DNA from: Sphingobium indicum BiD32
Lineage (GTDB): Bacteria > Pseudomonadota > Alphaproteobacteria > Sphingomonadales > Sphingomonadaceae
Direction: 5' to 3'
NCBI RefSeq assembly: GCF_000382885.1
Contig: NZ_CAVK010000085.1
Location: 1 to 64,000, forward strand
DNA length: 64,000 nucleotides
Shown here: piece by piece, positions 28,270-38,463 of the stretch
Layout: each line of letters begins with the position of its first letter
Numbering within the stretch: the first letter of the stretch is position 1
Program-made: the position numbers and the translations under genes
Notes under the pieces: model-generated
Database searches by the model: none
Told to the model about the DNA's origin: nothing
The model's input: only the letters and a program-made list of their open reading frames with translations

Positions 28270-28950
28270 TCAAATATGGGCGGTTGGAACTTCCTTGGCT
28301 GCGTCTGCGATAACTTGGGTGTCGGTCGTGGGCGTGTTCGGCTCACAGCTTTGATCGTTTGGAAATTTGGATTCGATGGTCAGCAGGCAGCATTCGCGAA
28401 GAAAGTCCACAAAGTCCTCTGCATAGGTCTGTCCATAGCTAGCCATATGGAATTCTATATCGCTGCGCGTCACCGTGCAAATTTCCAGATTATTGCGATC
28501 AACATAACTCATGATAGTATTGAGCCAGTTGCGGGCGATTTCCCTACTACTACCATGGGAGGAGAAGAGCCAAGTTCTGTTGGTGTACTTTGTGAAGTCG
28601 TATTTCTTTTCCTTAATCATTTTTTCTATGATGAATTTAACATCACTAGAATAGTTATTTTTTACGAAAAGAAAAGTCTCCTCGAGCGTGTAAATTAGGA
28701 GCGAAATCAGGCGATTACGCGAAAGATCTTTCTCGCGCTCCGTGCTAGAAAGCCGTTCGCTGCGTACGCTATTCAGATAATCGATCTCGGTCTTGAGATA
28801 ATCGCGAAAAATATCATTCAAGAATCGAATATTTGAATGATAACGACCATTGACATATTGCCTGTAGGCGAAAACGGCTGCCGCGAACGCGATGACAACG
28901 CTCGAAATGGTCGCGATATTGCCCGCTACCGACCATTGGTCGGTAGTCAT
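28270..28950 (-). CDS. Unknown membrane-anchored protein of an AT-rich two-gene pair
   Basis: A 226-residue protein from the ATG at 28950; the frame is open to 29061, but that part is an inverted repeat and reads poorly. One membrane helix at residues about 8-29 (ISSVVIAFAAAVFAYRQY) is followed by a cytoplasmic helical domain rich in Asn, Lys, Tyr and Arg, with SRNRLISLLIYTLEETFLF near 77 and WLFSSHGSSREIARNWLNTI near 130. It recalls small membrane proteins found in defence and prophage loci but belongs to no family I recognise. Codon use is clearly unlike that of icd next door. Confidence 0.7.
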   Translation of the reverse strand: MTTDQWSVAGNIATISSVVIAFAAAVFAYRQYVNGRYHSNIRFLNDIFRDYLKTEIDYLNSVRSERLSSTEREKDLSRNRLISLLIYTLEETFLFVKNNYSSDVKFIIEKMIKEKKYDFTKYTNRTWLFSSHGSSREIARNWLNTIMSYVDRNNLEICTVTRSDIEFHMASYGQTYAEDFVDFLRECCLLTIESKFPNDQSCEPNTPTTDTQVIADAAKEVPTAHI

Positions 28951-28972
28951 ATATATAGGCCACAAACCCAAC

Positions 28973-29055
28973 AATGCAGTGGCGTCCTTTGGACTTGCTG
29001 CGCCTGCGCAGACAAGGTTACCTGCGGAAACCAACAGGTCTGACGCCACTGCATT
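28973..29055. repeat. Inverted repeat with internal hairpins behind icd
   Basis: AATGCAGTGGCGTC (28973-28986) and GACGCCACTGCATT (29042-29055) are a perfect 14-base inverted pair; the 55 bases between them hold smaller stems (TGCGCcTGCGCA and ACCTG...CAGGT). It starts 24 bases behind the icd stop. It could be an icd transcript end, a small RNA, or the border of the AT-rich pair. No T run follows on the minus strand. Confidence 0.6.
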
Positions 29056-29078
29056 CTCCATTCGATAAGCTTTCGGAC

Positions 29079-30293
29079 CTACTTGGCCATTTCGGCTTCG
29101 AGGTTGACGCGGATCGTTTCAAAAAACTGTTCCGTGGTCATCCAGGCCTGTTCCGGGCCGATCAGCAGCGCCAGATCCTTGGTCATCGCGCCATCCTCGA
29201 CGGTCTTGATGCAGACGCGCTCCAGCGTTTCGGCGAACTTGGTGACATCGGGCGTGCCGTCGAACTTGCCGCGGAAGGCGAGACCCTGGGTCCAGGCGAA
29301 GATCGACGCGATCGGGTTGGTCGAGGTTGCCTTGCCCTGCTGATGCTGGCGATAGTGGCGGGTGACGGTGCCGTGGGCGGCTTCGGCCTCGACCGTCTTG
29401 CCATCGGGCGAGAGCAGAACCGAGGTCATGAGGCCGAGCGAGCCGAAACCCTGCGCGACGGTGTCGGACTGGACGTCGCCGTCATAATTTTTGCAGGCCC
29501 AGACGAACTTGCCGCTCCACTTGAGCGCGGAGGCGACCATGTCGTCGATCAGGCGATGCTCATAGACGATGCCCGCCGCCTTGAACTTGTCGGCGAATTC
29601 TTCGTCGAACACCTGCTGGAACAGATCCTTGAAGCGGCCGTCATAGGCCTTGAGGATGGTGTTCTTGGTCGACAGATAAAGGGGCCATTTGCGGTCGAGC
29701 GCATAATTCATGCTGGCCTTGGCAAAGTCGATGATCGACTGGTCGAGGTTGTACATGCCCATGGCGACGCCGGCGGCGGGGAAGTTGAACACTTCCTTTT
29801 CGATTTTCTCACCATTGTCGCCGTCCCACACCATGGTCAGCTTGCCCGCGCTGGGGACCAGGAAGTCGGTCGCCTTATACTGGTCGCCAAAGGCGTGACG
29901 GCCGATGACGATGGGGTCGGTCCAGCCGGGGACGAGGCGGGGGACGTTCTTGATGACGATGGGTTCGCGGAACACGACGCCGCCCAGGATATTGCGGATC
30001 GTGCCGTTGGGCGACTTCCACATCGACTTGAGGTTGAATTCCTCGACCCGCTGTTCGTCCGGGGTGATCGTGGCGCATTTTACGCCGACACCATATTGCT
30101 TGATCGCGTTGGCGGAATCGATCGTGATCTGGTCGTTGGTCTCGTCGCGCTTTTCGACGCTGAGGTCATAATATTTGAGGTCGATGTCGAGATAGGGAAG
30201 GATCAGGCGTTCGCGAATCCACTGCCAGATGATCCGGGTCATTTCGTCGCCGTCAATCTCCACGACGGGGTTTTTCACCTTGATCTTCGCCAT
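29079..30293 (-). CDS. icd: NADP-dependent isocitrate dehydrogenase
   Basis: A 404-residue enzyme that turns isocitrate into 2-oxoglutarate. Length and sequence fit the homodimeric type shared with eukaryotes, with [13 protein letters not shown] near the N-terminus, [15 protein letters not shown], the metal-binding [18 protein letters not shown], and [14 protein letters not shown] for NADP. The start is the ATG at 30293 (MAKIKVKNP). It is followed by an inverted repeat and the AT-rich pair. Confidence 0.96.
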   Translation of the reverse strand: MAKIKVKNPVVEIDGDEMTRIIWQWIRERLILPYLDIDLKYYDLSVEKRDETNDQITIDSANAIKQYGVGVKCATITPDEQRVEEFNLKSMWKSPNGTIRNILGGVVFREPIVIKNVPRLVPGWTDPIVIGRHAFGDQYKATDFLVPSAGKLTMVWDGDNGEKIEKEVFNFPAAGVAMGMYNLDQSIIDFAKASMNYALDRKWPLYLSTKNTILKAYDGRFKDLFQQVFDEEFADKFKAAGIVYEHRLIDDMVASALKWSGKFVWACKNYDGDVQSDTVAQGFGSLGLMTSVLLSPDGKTVEAEAAHGTVTRHYRQHQQGKATSTNPIASIFAWTQGLAFRGKFDGTPDVTKFAETLERVCIKTVEDGAMTKDLALLIGPEQAWMTTEQFFETIRVNLEAEMAK

Positions 30294-30474
30294 GCGCCTG
30301 TTCGCCTTCTTCACTTTGGGTGGATTTGCGAAACGCCCTAGGCAAAGCGCGGCCAATGTTCAACCGTGCAGGCGGCGATTCTGGCGATGCGGCCAAGGTC
30401 GGAATATGGGTGAGGATACATAGCCCGGCATCGGTCGTTGTCAGGGCGAGGGTCTCTCCCTAAAGACGGTGGCT

Positions 30475-31209
30475 ATGGAAAATAACGAGATCACGATCGC
30501 TGCTGGCGGCAATATCAAATGGCGGTTCCCCCCGGTTCACCCGGAAGGGGTGAAATTCGGCCTGATTGCTGCGGCCATCACCGGGATTTTCTTCCTGCTC
30601 GGCTGGGAAGTGGTCGGCTGGCTGATGCTGATCGTGACGATGTGGGTATTGGCCTTCTTCCGCGATCCCGTGCGGGCTGTGCCGCAGGATGAGGGCGCGA
30701 TCATTGCGCCGGCCGATGGTCTCGTCACGCTGATCCAGAAGGTGCCGCCGCCGCGCGAGATGGCGGGTGCGGCAGGGCTGGGCGATCAGCCGCTGATCCG
30801 CGTGTCGATCTTCATGAGTGTGTTCGACGTCCATATCAATCGCACCCCGATCGGCGGGACGATCAAGTCTGTCGTCTATATTTCCGGCAAATTCCTGAAC
30901 GCCGACCTGGACAAGGCGAGCGAGGATAATGAGCGGCAGCATATTTTGGTCGAGCGCCATGACGGTGTGCGCGTCGGCTTCACCCAGATTGCGGGTCTGG
31001 TGGCGCGGCGGATCGTGCCGTTCGTCAAGCCGGGCGATATGGTTGCCGCGGGGCAGCGCATCGGCCTCATCCGCTTTGGCAGCCGGGTGGACGTCTATCT
31101 GCCCGCTGGCACTGCGCCGCGCGTGATCCTGGGCCAGCGGACGGTGGCGGGCGAGACTATCCTCGGCCAGATTGGCGACCGTCGCGTGATCGCGGGTATT
31201 CAACAGTGA
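30475..31209 (+). CDS. psd: Phosphatidylserine decarboxylase, proenzyme
   Basis: About 244 residues. Two hydrophobic segments (residues about 27-60) anchor the enzyme in the inner membrane. The self-cleavage site is the Gly-Ser in [13 protein letters not shown] (Ser about residue 203), which becomes the pyruvoyl group. [13 protein letters not shown] and the DGLVT motif are typical of the short bacterial form. It makes phosphatidylethanolamine. A GTG at 30469 is an alternative start. It overlaps pssA by 4 bases. Confidence 0.94.
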   Translation: MENNEITIAAGGNIKWRFPPVHPEGVKFGLIAAAITGIFFLLGWEVVGWLMLIVTMWVLAFFRDPVRAVPQDEGAIIAPADGLVTLIQKVPPPREMAGAAGLGDQPLIRVSIFMSVFDVHINRTPIGGTIKSVVYISGKFLNADLDKASEDNERQHILVERHDGVRVGFTQIAGLVARRIVPFVKPGDMVAAGQRIGLIRFGSRVDVYLPAGTAPRVILGQRTVAGETILGQIGDRRVIAGIQQ

Positions 31210-31991
31210 GGCAGCGCCGCGCCGTGCCCCGGGGTTTGCGCCGTGGGATCACCCTGCGGATGGTCGCACCCAATGCGGTGACGGCGATGGCGCTATGCTT
31301 TGGCCTGACCGGCGTGCGTTATGGCATATCGGGCGAATGGGAGCGGGCGGTGCTGTCCATCCTGTTTGCCGGCGTGCTGGACGGCCTGGACGGGCGAATC
31401 GCCCGGTTGCTGCGTGGCGAGAGCCGTTTTGGCGCGGAACTGGATTCGCTGTCCGATTCGATTGCGTTTGGTGTGGCCCCTGCGCTGATCCTCTATCTAT
31501 GGTCGCTGCATGCGATGCCGAAATTCGGCTGGATCTTCGCTTTGGCCCACGCCCTGTCCTGCGCGCTGCGACTGGCGCGGTTCAACGCCAATATCGATGT
31601 GGATGTGCAACCCCACAAATCGGCGGGATTCCTGACCGGCGTGCCTGCGCCTGCTGGTGCGGGGCTGGCGTTCGTGCCGCTCTATCTGTGGCTGGTGACG
31701 GGAGAGGATATTTTCCGCGCCTGGTATGTCGTGGCACCCTGGGCCGCGTTCATCGCCTTCCTGATGATTTCCAACATTGCGACCTATACCTGGTCGGCGC
31801 TGCGGCTGCGCAAGCGGATAAGGTTGGAAGCAATTGCCCTGGCCGGGTTGCTGGCAGCGCTGCTGGTGACCGATCCCTGGCTGACGCTGCTGCTGATCTG
31901 TGGCCTCTATGTCGCGCTGATCCCGTTCGGCATCCTGTCCTACGCCAAAGTGCGGCGTCAGCGCGAGGCGGCGGCCGACCCGGCAGCCTGA
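31206..31991 (+). CDS. pssA: CDP-diacylglycerol-serine O-phosphatidyltransferase
   Basis: A 261-residue membrane enzyme of type II. It has the CDP-alcohol phosphotransferase signature DGLDGRIAR-x8[14 protein letters not shown] (residues about 59-85) and six or more hydrophobic helices. It starts with a GTG that overlaps the psd stop. PssA supplies phosphatidylserine to Psd, so the pair forms phosphatidylethanolamine in two steps. CdsA, which makes its substrate, lies further right. Confidence 0.94.
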   Translation: MRQRRAVPRGLRRGITLRMVAPNAVTAMALCFGLTGVRYGISGEWERAVLSILFAGVLDGLDGRIARLLRGESRFGAELDSLSDSIAFGVAPALILYLWSLHAMPKFGWIFALAHALSCALRLARFNANIDVDVQPHKSAGFLTGVPAPAGAGLAFVPLYLWLVTGEDIFRAWYVVAPWAAFIAFLMISNIATYTWSALRLRKRIRLEAIALAGLLAALLVTDPWLTLLLICGLYVALIPFGILSYAKVRRQREAAADPAA

Positions 31992-31998
31992 TCCTCCG

Positions 31999-32226
31999 TC
32001 AGGCGGCGAGAATGCCGGTTGACAGGGACGGGGTAGCGCGGCGTGCCGACGGCACGACGCGGGGACGACGAATGCGGACATGATAGACCGGTGCATCCTG
32101 CGGGATCGGCTGGAACAGCAAGGCTGCCACCATCTTGTCATGATAGTGGAGAAACATCCACGCGATCGTGCCGACCGCCATCAGGAAGGTCAGAGAAAAC
32201 AGGGTCACTGCAACGAATGTGAACAT
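31999..32226 (-). CDS. Small single-span membrane protein
   Basis: A 75-residue protein. Residues about 4-27 (VAVTLFSLTFLMAVGTIAWMF) form one membrane helix; the rest is short, Pro- and Arg-rich and probably cytoplasmic. It ends 8 bases from the convergent pssA stop. The family is not recognised, but the hydrophobic start and an adjacent intergenic region support a real gene. Confidence 0.6.
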   Translation of the reverse strand: MFTFVAVTLFSLTFLMAVGTIAWMFLHYHDKMVAALLFQPIPQDAPVYHVRIRRPRVVPSARRATPSLSTGILAA

Positions 32227-32393
32227 GAGATCACTTTCTATCTTGCCATTTGCACGGCTAGTCCCACTATGACGGTGTAAACAGCGGTTATCCGCATTTG
32301 TTCCGTCTGTTCACTGTATGTTCCCATCTTTGGTACAAGTCAACCCCTTGCGCAATGTTTCGCGGGTCGTTAAAGGCGCGCCCTATTCCACAT

Positions 32394-32454
32394 GGGAATC
32401 GACATATCCGGTGCCGGCAGGGTCTTTGAGGCTCTTTCCCGGTTCCTGATTCCC
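32394..32454 (+). promoter_or_regulatory. Dyad in the rpsB leader
   Basis: GGGAATC (32394-32400) pairs with GATTCCC (32448-32454), enclosing a GC-rich inner segment, and the structure ends 28 bases before the rpsB ATG, just before the AAGGAGA ribosome-binding site. Ribosomal protein S2 represses its own mRNA in several bacteria, so this may be an autoregulatory leader; that is an inference from position and symmetry. Confidence 0.5.
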
Positions 32455-32482
32455 AGAGGCACAACCGGAAGGAGATTATCTT

Positions 32483-33241
32483 ATGGCGGCACCTGTCGTC
32501 ACCATGCACCAATTGATCGACGCTGGCGCGCATTTCGGCCACCAGACGCATCGCTGGAATCCGCGCATGAAGCCGTACATCTTTGGCGAGCGCAACGGCA
32601 TCCACATCCTTGACCTGTCGCAGACCGTGCCTTTGTTCGGCCGCGCGCTCGACTTCGTGTCGTCGACCGTTGCCGCTGGCGGCAAGGTGCTGTTCGTGGG
32701 TACCAAGCGCCAGGCGCAGGACCCGATCGCCGACGCGGCGCGCAAGTCCGGCCAGCATTTCGTCAACCATCGCTGGCTGGGCGGGATGCTCACCAACTGG
32801 AAAACGATTTCGGGTTCGATCAAGCGTCTCAAGACCCTTGAGGAAAAGCTGTCGGGTGACACCCATGGCTTCACCAAGAAGGAAGTGCTCCAGATGACTC
32901 GCGAGCGCGAGAAGCTGGAAATGTCGCTGGGCGGCATCCGCGACATGAACGGCATCCCCGATGTCATGTTCGTGATCGACGCCAACAAGGAAGAACTGGC
33001 GATCAAGGAAGCCAACACGCTGGGTATCCCGGTCGTTGCGATCCTCGATTCCAATGTTTCGCCCGACGGCATCGCGTTTCCGGTTCCCGCGAACGACGAC
33101 GCCAGCCGCGCCATCCGCCTCTATTGCGACGCCATTGCGGCTGCCGCCACCAAGGGCAACCGTGGTGCGCAGCAGGCTTCGGGCGTCGACCTGGGCGCGA
33201 TGGACGAGCCGCTGGCTGAAGAGGTTGTTGCCGAAGCCTAA
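32483..33241 (+). CDS. rpsB: 30S ribosomal protein S2
   Basis: A 252-residue S2 protein, with the conserved [16 protein letters not shown] near the N-terminus, FVGTKRQAQ, and [14 protein letters not shown] in the middle. AAGGAGA precedes the ATG. It binds the small subunit near the mRNA exit and leads the translation-envelope block with tsf and pyrH. Confidence 0.98.
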   Translation: MAAPVVTMHQLIDAGAHFGHQTHRWNPRMKPYIFGERNGIHILDLSQTVPLFGRALDFVSSTVAAGGKVLFVGTKRQAQDPIADAARKSGQHFVNHRWLGGMLTNWKTISGSIKRLKTLEEKLSGDTHGFTKKEVLQMTREREKLEMSLGGIRDMNGIPDVMFVIDANKEELAIKEANTLGIPVVAILDSNVSPDGIAFPVPANDDASRAIRLYCDAIAAAATKGNRGAQQASGVDLGAMDEPLAEEVVAEA

Positions 33242-33340
33242 AGGCGTCGCACAACTGCAAGAATGACAGGCTAGGGCGCGCTCTTTGTAGAGACGCGCCC
33301 TGCCGCTTATTTGAATCACAGACATATTAGGAGCCGAAAC

Positions 33341-34270
33341 ATGGCCGATATTACCGCCGCCACCGTCAAGGAACTGCGCGACCGTTCGGGCGCCGGCATG
33401 ATGGATTGCAAGAAGGCGCTGACCGAAACCAATGGCGACATCGAAGCGGCAACCGACTGGCTGCGCGCCAAGGGTCTGGCCGCCGCGCAGAAGAAGTCGA
33501 GCCGCACCGCAGCCGAAGGTCTGGTCGGCGTGGCCGTTTCTGGCACCAAGGGCGTGGCCGTTGAAGTGAACAGCGAAACCGACTTCGTCGCCAAGAACGA
33601 CCAGTTCCAGGATTTCGTCCGCACCGTGTCCACCATCGCGCTGGAAAGCGGCGTGGCGGATGCTGAAGCGCTGCTGGCGTCACCCTATCCGTCGGGTGGC
33701 ACTGTGTCCGAAAAGCTGGTCGCCAACATCGCGACCATCGGCGAAAACCAGAATGTCCGCCGCGTGGCGCATGTGTCGGTGAACCAGGGCGTGATCGTCC
33801 CCTATGTCCACAACGCGGCCGCCCCCGGTCTGGGCAAGATCGGCGTGCTGGTCGCGCTGGAAGGCGATGCGCCTGCCGCCGTTCTGGAACCGCTGGGCAA
33901 GCAGATTGCGATGCACATCGCCGCCGCTTTCCCGCTGGCGCTGTCGGCTGCCGACATTGACCCGGTCCAGCTGGAGCGTGAACGCGCCATCGCGACCGAA
34001 AAGGCCGCCGAATCGGGCAAGCCCGCTGAAATCATCGCCAAGATGGTCGATGGCGCGGTGGCCAAATATGCCAAGGAAAACGCGCTGCTGTCGCAGCTGT
34101 TCGTGATGGACAACAAGACGCCGATCGCCGACGTGGTGGCCAAGGCTGCCAAGGAAGCGGGCGCGTCGATCACCCTGACCAGCTATGTCCGCTTCCAGTT
34201 GGGCGAAGGCATCGAGAAGGAAGTCAGCGACTTTGCCGCCGAAGTCGCGGCGGCCGCTGGCGTCGCCTGA
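33341..34270 (+). CDS. tsf: Elongation factor Ts
   Basis: A 309-residue guanine-nucleotide exchange factor for EF-Tu. N-terminal domain with [19 protein letters not shown] and the TDFVAKND loop (residues about 80-87), then the paired core domains ending in [12 protein letters not shown]. The start is the ATG at 33341 behind AGGAG; it follows rpsB by 99 bases. Confidence 0.98.
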   Translation: MADITAATVKELRDRSGAGMMDCKKALTETNGDIEAATDWLRAKGLAAAQKKSSRTAAEGLVGVAVSGTKGVAVEVNSETDFVAKNDQFQDFVRTVSTIALESGVADAEALLASPYPSGGTVSEKLVANIATIGENQNVRRVAHVSVNQGVIVPYVHNAAAPGLGKIGVLVALEGDAPAAVLEPLGKQIAMHIAAAFPLALSAADIDPVQLERERAIATEKAAESGKPAEIIAKMVDGAVAKYAKENALLSQLFVMDNKTPIADVVAKAAKEAGASITLTSYVRFQLGEGIEKEVSDFAAEVAAAAGVA

Positions 34271-34276
34271 CGCATA

Positions 34277-34337
34277 GTCGGTTCGCTTTCGCGCGCCGGT
34301 CGGGAAACTTCTCTCGACAGGCGCGCAGCGAACCGAC
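34277..34337. repeat. Long hairpin between tsf and pyrH
   Basis: GTCGGTTCGC (34277-34286) pairs with GCGAACCGAC (34328-34337), with partly pairing GC-rich DNA between. There is no T run on the plus strand. It starts 7 bases behind the tsf stop and may partly end or process the rpsB-tsf transcript, separating it from pyrH. Confidence 0.6.
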
Positions 34338-34454
34338 ATGGGGGTGGCGTGAATCGCCAAAACCCCGCTTCACATACTGGCGCGCACTGCTAAGGTGCGC
34401 GCCATTTCCTTGCCCAAAACAGATGGGCTTAGAACAGATGGAATTTTGCCCCGC

Positions 34455-35180
34455 ATGACCCGGCCATCCTTCAAGCGCATATTGCTGAAATTGTCGGGCG
34501 AGGTGCTGATGGGTTCGGGCCAGTTCGGCATCGATCCCGAAACCGTCGATCGCGTCGCAGGCGAGATTGCCGCGGCGAAGGAAGCCGGGTTCGAGCTGTG
34601 CGTCGTGGTGGGCGGCGGCAATATCTTTCGGGGGCTGGCCGGCGCGGCCAAGGGTTTTGACCGCACCAGCGCCGACTATATGGGGATGCTGGCGACCGTC
34701 ATGAACGCGCTGGCGGTGCAGAATGCGCTGGAGAAGATCGGCTGCGACACGCGCGTCCAGTCGGCAATCCCGATGGCGTCGGTGTGCGAACCCTATATCC
34801 GGCGCAAGGCGGTGCGGCATATGGAGAAGGGCCGGATCGTCATCTTTGCGGCGGGCACAGGCAATCCCTTTTTCACCACCGATACGACCGCTGCATTGCG
34901 CGCGGCCGAGATGAATTGCGACGCGATCTTCAAGGGCACCAGCGTCGACGGCGTCTATGATGCCGATCCCAAGAAGGTGGCCAGTGCGACCCGTTATGAC
35001 GAAATCAGTTTCGACCGGGTGCTGACCGACAATCTCAAGGTCATGGATGCCAGCGCCATCGCGCTGTGCCGTGACAATCATATTCCCATCGTTGTGTTCA
35101 ACATCCGCGAAACCGGCAATCTGGCGACAGTGCTGGCCGGGCAGGGCGTGGCGACGATCGTACAAAATCAGGAGAGCTGA
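34455..35180 (+). CDS. pyrH: UMP kinase
   Basis: A 241-residue kinase of the amino-acid-kinase fold that phosphorylates [15 protein letters not shown] (residues about 8-19) is the phosphate loop, [11 protein letters not shown] follows, and [17 protein letters not shown] and [14 protein letters not shown] are typical. The start is the ATG at 34455 (MTRPSFKR). It is followed by frr after one base. Confidence 0.97.
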   Translation: MTRPSFKRILLKLSGEVLMGSGQFGIDPETVDRVAGEIAAAKEAGFELCVVVGGGNIFRGLAGAAKGFDRTSADYMGMLATVMNALAVQNALEKIGCDTRVQSAIPMASVCEPYIRRKAVRHMEKGRIVIFAAGTGNPFFTTDTTAALRAAEMNCDAIFKGTSVDGVYDADPKKVASATRYDEISFDRVLTDNLKVMDASAIALCRDNHIPIVVFNIRETGNLATVLAGQGVATIVQNQES

Positions 35181-35181
35181 C

Positions 35182-35739
35182 ATGGCCCAATATGACAAAT
35201 CGGACCTGGAACGCCGCATGGCGGGTGCCGTCGAATCGCTCAAGGGCGACCTTTCGGGCCTGCGCACCGGGCGCGCCAATGTGATGCTGCTCGATCCGGT
35301 GACGGTGACCGTCTATGGCGCATCGATGCCGCTCAATCAGGTGGCGACCGTCTCTGCCCCCGAACCGCGCATGTTGTCGGTGCAGGTGTGGGACAAGACC
35401 AATGTGGGGCCGGTGGACAAGGCGATCCGGTCGGCCGGACTGGGACTGAACCCCATCGTTGACGGGCAGACGTTGCGCCTGCCGATCCCCGACCTGACCG
35501 AGGATCGCCGCAAGGAACTGGCCAAGCTGGCGAGCAAATATGCCGAAGCCGCGCGCATTGCGGTGCGCAACGTGCGGCGTGACGGCATGGACAGCCTGAA
35601 GGCCGACGAGAAGAAGGGCGAAATCAGCGAGGATGATCGCAAGCGCAAGGAAACCGAGGTCCAGAAGCTGACCGACGGCGTCATTGCGGAACTGGACGCG
35701 ACCTTTGCGGCCAAGGAAAAGGAAATTCTCGGCCAGTAA
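35182..35739 (+). CDS. frr: Ribosome recycling factor
   Basis: A 185-residue protein that splits the post-termination ribosome with EF-G. Three-helix-bundle signatures [20 protein letters not shown], and the C-terminal [27 protein letters not shown] precedes the ATG at 35182. Length is normal for the family. Confidence 0.97.
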   Translation: MAQYDKSDLERRMAGAVESLKGDLSGLRTGRANVMLLDPVTVTVYGASMPLNQVATVSAPEPRMLSVQVWDKTNVGPVDKAIRSAGLGLNPIVDGQTLRLPIPDLTEDRRKELAKLASKYAEAARIAVRNVRRDGMDSLKADEKKGEISEDDRKRKETEVQKLTDGVIAELDATFAAKEKEILGQ

Positions 35740-35783
35740 GCCGGGAATGTTCCGCCCATGATCCGCGCAACCCCCACCAGCTG

Positions 35784-36520
<737 letters not shown>

Positions 36521-36524
<4 letters not shown>

Positions 36525-37306
36525 GCGGCATGGCAAGTGAATTGCGCACCCGCGCCATAGTGGGCGTCGTGCTGATTGCGGTGGCGCTGGGCGCTTTGCT
36601 GTCGGGCGGTTTGCTCTTCTGGGTGTTGTTGTCGGTGGCCGGCGTGCTGATGCAGGCCGAATGGGCTGACCTGAGCGGCGTATCGGCGGATCACAAGAAA
36701 TTGTCCATGTATGCGGTGTCGGTGCCGCTGGCGATTCTTTGTCCGCTGGCGGCAGGCCTGTCCTGGTTTGCGATCGGGCTGCTGGCGGCGGCGTTTCTGT
36801 TCGTGATCGGGGCGACGCGATCGGTCGGGCTGGCGCTGGGTGTCCTGTACGTCTGCCTGCCGGTGATGGCATTGCTGTTCCTGCGCGGGCAGACGCCGAA
36901 CATCTTTGGCCTGACGCTGGCGCTGTGGGCGCTGGCGCTGGTGTGGGCGACCGATATTGGCGCTTATTTTGCGGGCCGGTCGATCGGCGGGCCGAAGCTG
37001 GCACCCCGGATCAGCCCGTCCAAGACCTGGTCGGGGCTGGGCGGGGGCGTGCTGGCGGCGTTGCTGATTGGCTTCCTGCTGCACCGCTTTGCCGGGCTAC
37101 CGATCGAACTGGCGGCGGCCAGTGGCTTGCTGGCGGTGGCGGCGCAGGCGGGCGACCTGCTGGAAAGCGCGATGAAGCGGCGGGCGGGGGTCAAGGATAG
37201 CGGATCGCTGCTGCCGGGCCATGGCGGAGTGATGGACCGGCTGGACGGGGTCGCGACCGCCGCGCCGCTGGCGGCCCTGCTCTATCTGCTGCTGGTGCTG
37301 CGATGA
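36521..37306 (+). CDS. cdsA: Phosphatidate cytidylyltransferase (CDP-diglyceride synthase)
   Basis: About 261 residues with seven or eight membrane helices. The CdsA signature near the C-terminus is seen as DSGSLLPGHGGVMDRLDGV, with the earlier SPSKTWSGLGGG. It starts with a GTG overlapping the uppS stop by 4 bases; an ATG at 36530 is an alternative. It makes CDP-diacylglycerol, the substrate of PssA at 31206. Confidence 0.94.
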
Positions 37307-38463
37307 TGCGGAGGGTGTCGATATTCGGCGCGACCGGGTCGGTAGGCCAGTCGACGCTGGACCTGATCCGGCGGGATCGCGACGCCTATGAGATTGTGGC
37401 GCTGACGGCGAACAGTGACCTGGACAGTCTGGCGGCGCTGGCGCGGGAGACCGGGGCCAAGGTGGCGGTCATCGGTCAGGAGCGGCTCTATGGGGCGCTG
37501 AAGGAAGCGCTGGCCGGGTCCGGGGTCGAGGCGGCGGCGGGCGAGCAGGCGCTGGTCGATGTCGCGGGAGCCGGGGCGGACTGGACGATGGCGGCGATTG
37601 TCGGCTGTGCTGGTCTCAGGCCGACGATGGCGGCGCTGAAGGCCGGGGGCACGGTGGCGCTGGCCAACAAGGAGTCGCTGGTGTCGGCTGGTGGCCTGAT
37701 GATGGCGGCGGCGGGGGTTTCCGGCACGACATTATTGCCGGTGGACAGCGAGCATAATGCGATTTTCCAGTGCCTTGCTGGCAGTCGTTTGGAAGATGTC
37801 GCAAGAATAACCCTGACCGCCAGTGGCGGGCCGTTCCGCACCCGCAGCCGGGCCGAGATGGCGAATATCACCCCTGCGCAGGCAGTGGCGCATCCCAACT
37901 GGTCGATGGGCGCCAAGATCAGCGTCGACAGTGCGACGATGATGAACAAGGGGCTGGAACTGATTGAAGCGGCGCATCTTTTTCCGGTCGGCCTCGATCG
38001 GATCGAGATACTCGTCCACCCGCAATCGGTGATCCATTCGATGGTCGAATATCGCGACCGGTCGACGCTGGCGCAGCTGGGGTCACCCGACATGCGGATA
38101 CCGATCGCCCATGCGCTGGCCTGGCCGCAGCGGATCGCGACGCCCTGCCTGCCGCTCGATCTGGCGCGGATCGGGCGGCTGGATTTCGAGGCGCCCGATG
38201 AGGTGCGCTTCCCGGCGCTGCGCCTGACGCGCGAGGCGGCGGCGGCGGGCGGGGCGGTTCCGGCGATCCTGAACGCGGCAAATGAGGTCGCCGTTGCGGC
38301 GTTTCTGGGCGGGGCGATCGGCTTCCTTGATATCGCCATGATTGTGGAGGAGGTGTTGACCCGCTATAGCGCGCCCATGCCCACCACGATCGACGATGTG
38401 CTGGCGGCCGACGCCGGGGCGCGTGCCATGGCGGGCGATGTGATGGAAAGATTGACGGTTTGA
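37303..38463 (+). CDS. dxr: 1-deoxy-D-xylulose-5-phosphate reductoisomerase
   Basis: A 386-residue NADPH enzyme of the non-mevalonate isoprenoid pathway. NADPH loop SIFGATGSVGQSTLDLI (residues 5-21), the flexible loop with LANKESLVSAG, metal- and substrate-binding PVDSEHNAIFQC, and NPQSVIHSMV-like HPQSVIHSMVEYRD. Its ATG overlaps the cdsA stop by 4 bases. It feeds IPP/DMAPP to IspA and UppS, both encoded in this window. Confidence 0.96.
   Translation: MMRRVSIFGATGSVGQSTLDLIRRDRDAYEIVALTANSDLDSLAALARETGAKVAVIGQERLYGALKEALAGSGVEAAAGEQALVDVAGAGADWTMAAIVGCAGLRPTMAALKAGGTVALANKESLVSAGGLMMAAAGVSGTTLLPVDSEHNAIFQCLAGSRLEDVARITLTASGGPFRTRSRAEMANITPAQAVAHPNWSMGAKISVDSATMMNKGLELIEAAHLFPVGLDRIEILVHPQSVIHSMVEYRDRSTLAQLGSPDMRIPIAHALAWPQRIATPCLPLDLARIGRLDFEAPDEVRFPALRLTREAAAAGGAVPAILNAANEVAVAAFLGGAIGFLDIAMIVEEVLTRYSAPMPTTIDDVLAADAGARAMAGDVMERLTV

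Noticed and set aside
28973-29061. Integron attC site
   Set aside because: An ACCCAAC-like box precedes the left arm, but the matching GTTRRRY box is missing on the other side, and there is no integrase. Kept only as an inverted repeat.
28951-29061. N-terminal extension of the AT-rich pair's first protein
   Set aside because: The 37 extra residues come from an inverted repeat and lack the character of a signal or membrane anchor; the ATG at 28950 directly precedes a membrane helix.
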